Source of the DNA: Sandaracinaceae bacterium | Lineage (GTDB): Bacteria; Myxococcota_A; Polyangia; Polyangiales; JADJQN01 | DNA length: 44,624 nucleotides | Direction: 5' to 3' | Assembly: GCA_016712745.1 (NCBI GenBank) | Contig: JADJQN010000002.1 | Coordinates: 1-44,624, forward strand | Shown: positions 43,763-44,624 of the stretch, piece after piece | Numbering within the stretch: the stretch's first letter is position 1 | Layout of the letters: the number at the start of each line of letters is the position of its first letter | The notes under the pieces: model-generated | Told to the model about the DNA's origin: nothing | Databases searched by the model: none | Seen by the model: only the letters and a program-made list of their open reading frames with translations | Made by a program: the position numbers and the translations under genes

Positions 43763-44624
43763 TTTAGAGATGTCGGTTTCTCCCAAGTAAAATGTCAGCC
43801 TCGGGGGAGCGGTCAGGGAAGGACCAACGACAATGAGCACCAAGGGATTGGACCGGGCGCGCGGTGATGGCACGGCTCTCGGAGCATTCGCTGTCGGCGA
43901 GCCGCTGCGGAGATGTTGCAACTGACCTGTCTGCAGCAAGTTCGGCGACTGCAGCGTGCGTACGCGGTTCAGGGGCCGCGGCTCTCGCCTCCAAGCGACG
44001 TGGCCGACCAAGCAATCATAAGTTAGCCGCTGATGTTCGTGCGCGGGTGCTCGCGCTTGTCGAAACGCTATGCCGACTTTGGCCCGACCAGCCTGCGAGA
44101 AGCTGCGCGAGCAGCGGTGTTATCGTGTCGGTCGAGACGCGCACGTGGATGTCCTCGGAGGATTTTGGCGTACGCGCATGCAGCGGCGAAAGCCAGCCCA
44201 ATCACCGCGTCGTCGCCGCTCGTGCTTAGTTGAGTTGGGTGCAAATCGACGGGTCGGACCATGAGTGGTTCGAAGGACGCGCCCTGCGCTGCACCCTCTT
44301 GGTCTACGTCGACGACGCGGCAAGTCGTTTGATGGAGCTGCGCTTCGTGCGCTCCAGATCGACGATTCGAGTACTTCGCGGCGACCGAGCGCTATGTGCG
44401 TGCGCACGGAAAGCCCTACTTTTTACAGCGACAAGGCCGGCGTCTTTCGCGTCAATGCGAGATGCACGCGCGGGCGACGGCTACACGCAATTGGACGCGC
44501 TATGTACGAGCTGAATATCGACGTGATTTGCGCCAACACGCCCGCAGCCAAGGGGCGCGTCGAACGAAAGCGCATCGGAGACTGCAAGACCGTCTCATCA
44601 AAGAGCTCCAGGCTTCGCGGCATC
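43763..44624 (+). mobile_element. ISNCY-type insertion sequence, left part, running off the window
   Basis: The element starts at TTTAGAGATGTCGG (43763-43776) followed by CAAGTAAAATGTC (43785-43797). These match the inverted end at 635-671. Its transposase gene runs on the same strand as the fragment at 1-669. Together the two parts would make an element of 862 + 671 = 1,533 bp, a normal size for this group. Only 5' sequence is present here. Confidence 0.65.
43833..44624 (+). pseudogene. ISNCY-family transposase, N-terminal and core part, many frameshifts as read
   Basis: ATG 43833 starts MSTKGLDRAR. Reading across frames gives a coherent ISNCY transposase: MARLSEHSLS, AAEMLQLT..QVRRLQRAY (helix-turn-helix), KRRGRPSNHKL, RYADFGPT, QIDGSDHEWFEGR (first catalytic Asp), CTLLVYVDDA (region of the second), TEYF-like EYFAATERYV, SDKAGVFRVNAR, YELNIDVICANTPAAKGRVE (third catalytic residue, Glu) and DRLIKEL. 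About a dozen single-base shifts are needed in 790 bp. All the core motifs survive, so sequencing error is a better explanation than decay. The sequence stops at LRLRGI (after one shift), just before where the 1-669 fragment begins. Confidence 0.72.

Noticed and set aside
43513..43767. A Thr-rich frame (TMTTATVTTATV...) continuing to 43767 as the true C-terminus of the PilZ gene
   Set aside because: A shift at about 43467 gives DFDAPKMDDIVGHAMPVL and an Asp/Asn/His tail, which fits better than a sudden Thr-rich run. The end remains uncertain.
1..44624. A plasmid, because the ends could join
   Set aside because: No replication initiator, partition or mobilisation gene is visible. Circularity is kept as a finding, but a plasmid is not claimed.

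Overview
The window reads as a piece of a Myxococcota-type (delta-proteobacterial) genome or replicon. I infer this from moderately GC-rich DNA, Asp/Ala/Gly-rich linkers after lipobox cysteines, Cys-rich repeats of the CGDGxC...DC kind, RCC1 and FG-GAP propellers on lipoproteins, and a neighbouring FHA/PilZ gene pair. The exact lineage cannot be settled by reading. There are no rRNA, tRNA, CRISPR, phage or replication genes.

Layout. (1) 1-671: C-terminal part of an ISNCY-family transposase and the right end of its IS. (2) 696-1010: a truncated RCC1 gene, coupled by an ATGA overlap to (3) 1007-3592, an RCC1-propeller lipoprotein. (4) 3608-4660, minus strand: a clan GH-A-like lipoprotein. (5) 4854-33053: the core, eight consecutive same-strand paralogues. 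Each has a lipobox, a spacer, 2 to 8 Calx-beta-like repeats of about 112 residues (the stalk), and exactly seven FG-GAP blades (the head). (6) 33295-34497: a lipoprotein with a PPC-like domain and two Kazal domains. (7) 34730-37921: a related stalk protein whose head is seven PD40/TolB-type blades. (8) 38039-39994: a large lipoprotein of unknown function with a CGDG-repeat tail. (9) 40044-41559: a headless member sharing the LVPG/Cys-rich N-terminus. (10) 41693-42660 (minus, two FHA domains and a tail anchor) and 42822-43703 (plus, PilZ) form a divergent pair. (11) 43763-44624: the left end of an ISNCY-family element.

How the genes fit together. Fourteen consecutive genes (1007-41559) encode predicted lipoproteins. 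Ten of them combine a lipid anchor, a spacer or stalk, and a seven-bladed propeller, with three different propeller folds used interchangeably. The stalk length varies and the head does not. I infer an outer-membrane or surface-displayed adhesion or recognition array made by duplication and domain shuffling; ligands are unknown. The FHA and PilZ genes are regulatory or signalling neighbours with no demonstrated link to it.

Quality caution. Single-base frameshifts are absent before about 41.25 kb and become steadily denser toward the right end, so the broken genes there are more likely assembly errors than pseudogenes. The two window ends carry complementary parts of one IS-sized element (862 + 671 = 1,533 bp if joined). 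This raises the possibility that the molecule is circular or a collapsed tandem unit.
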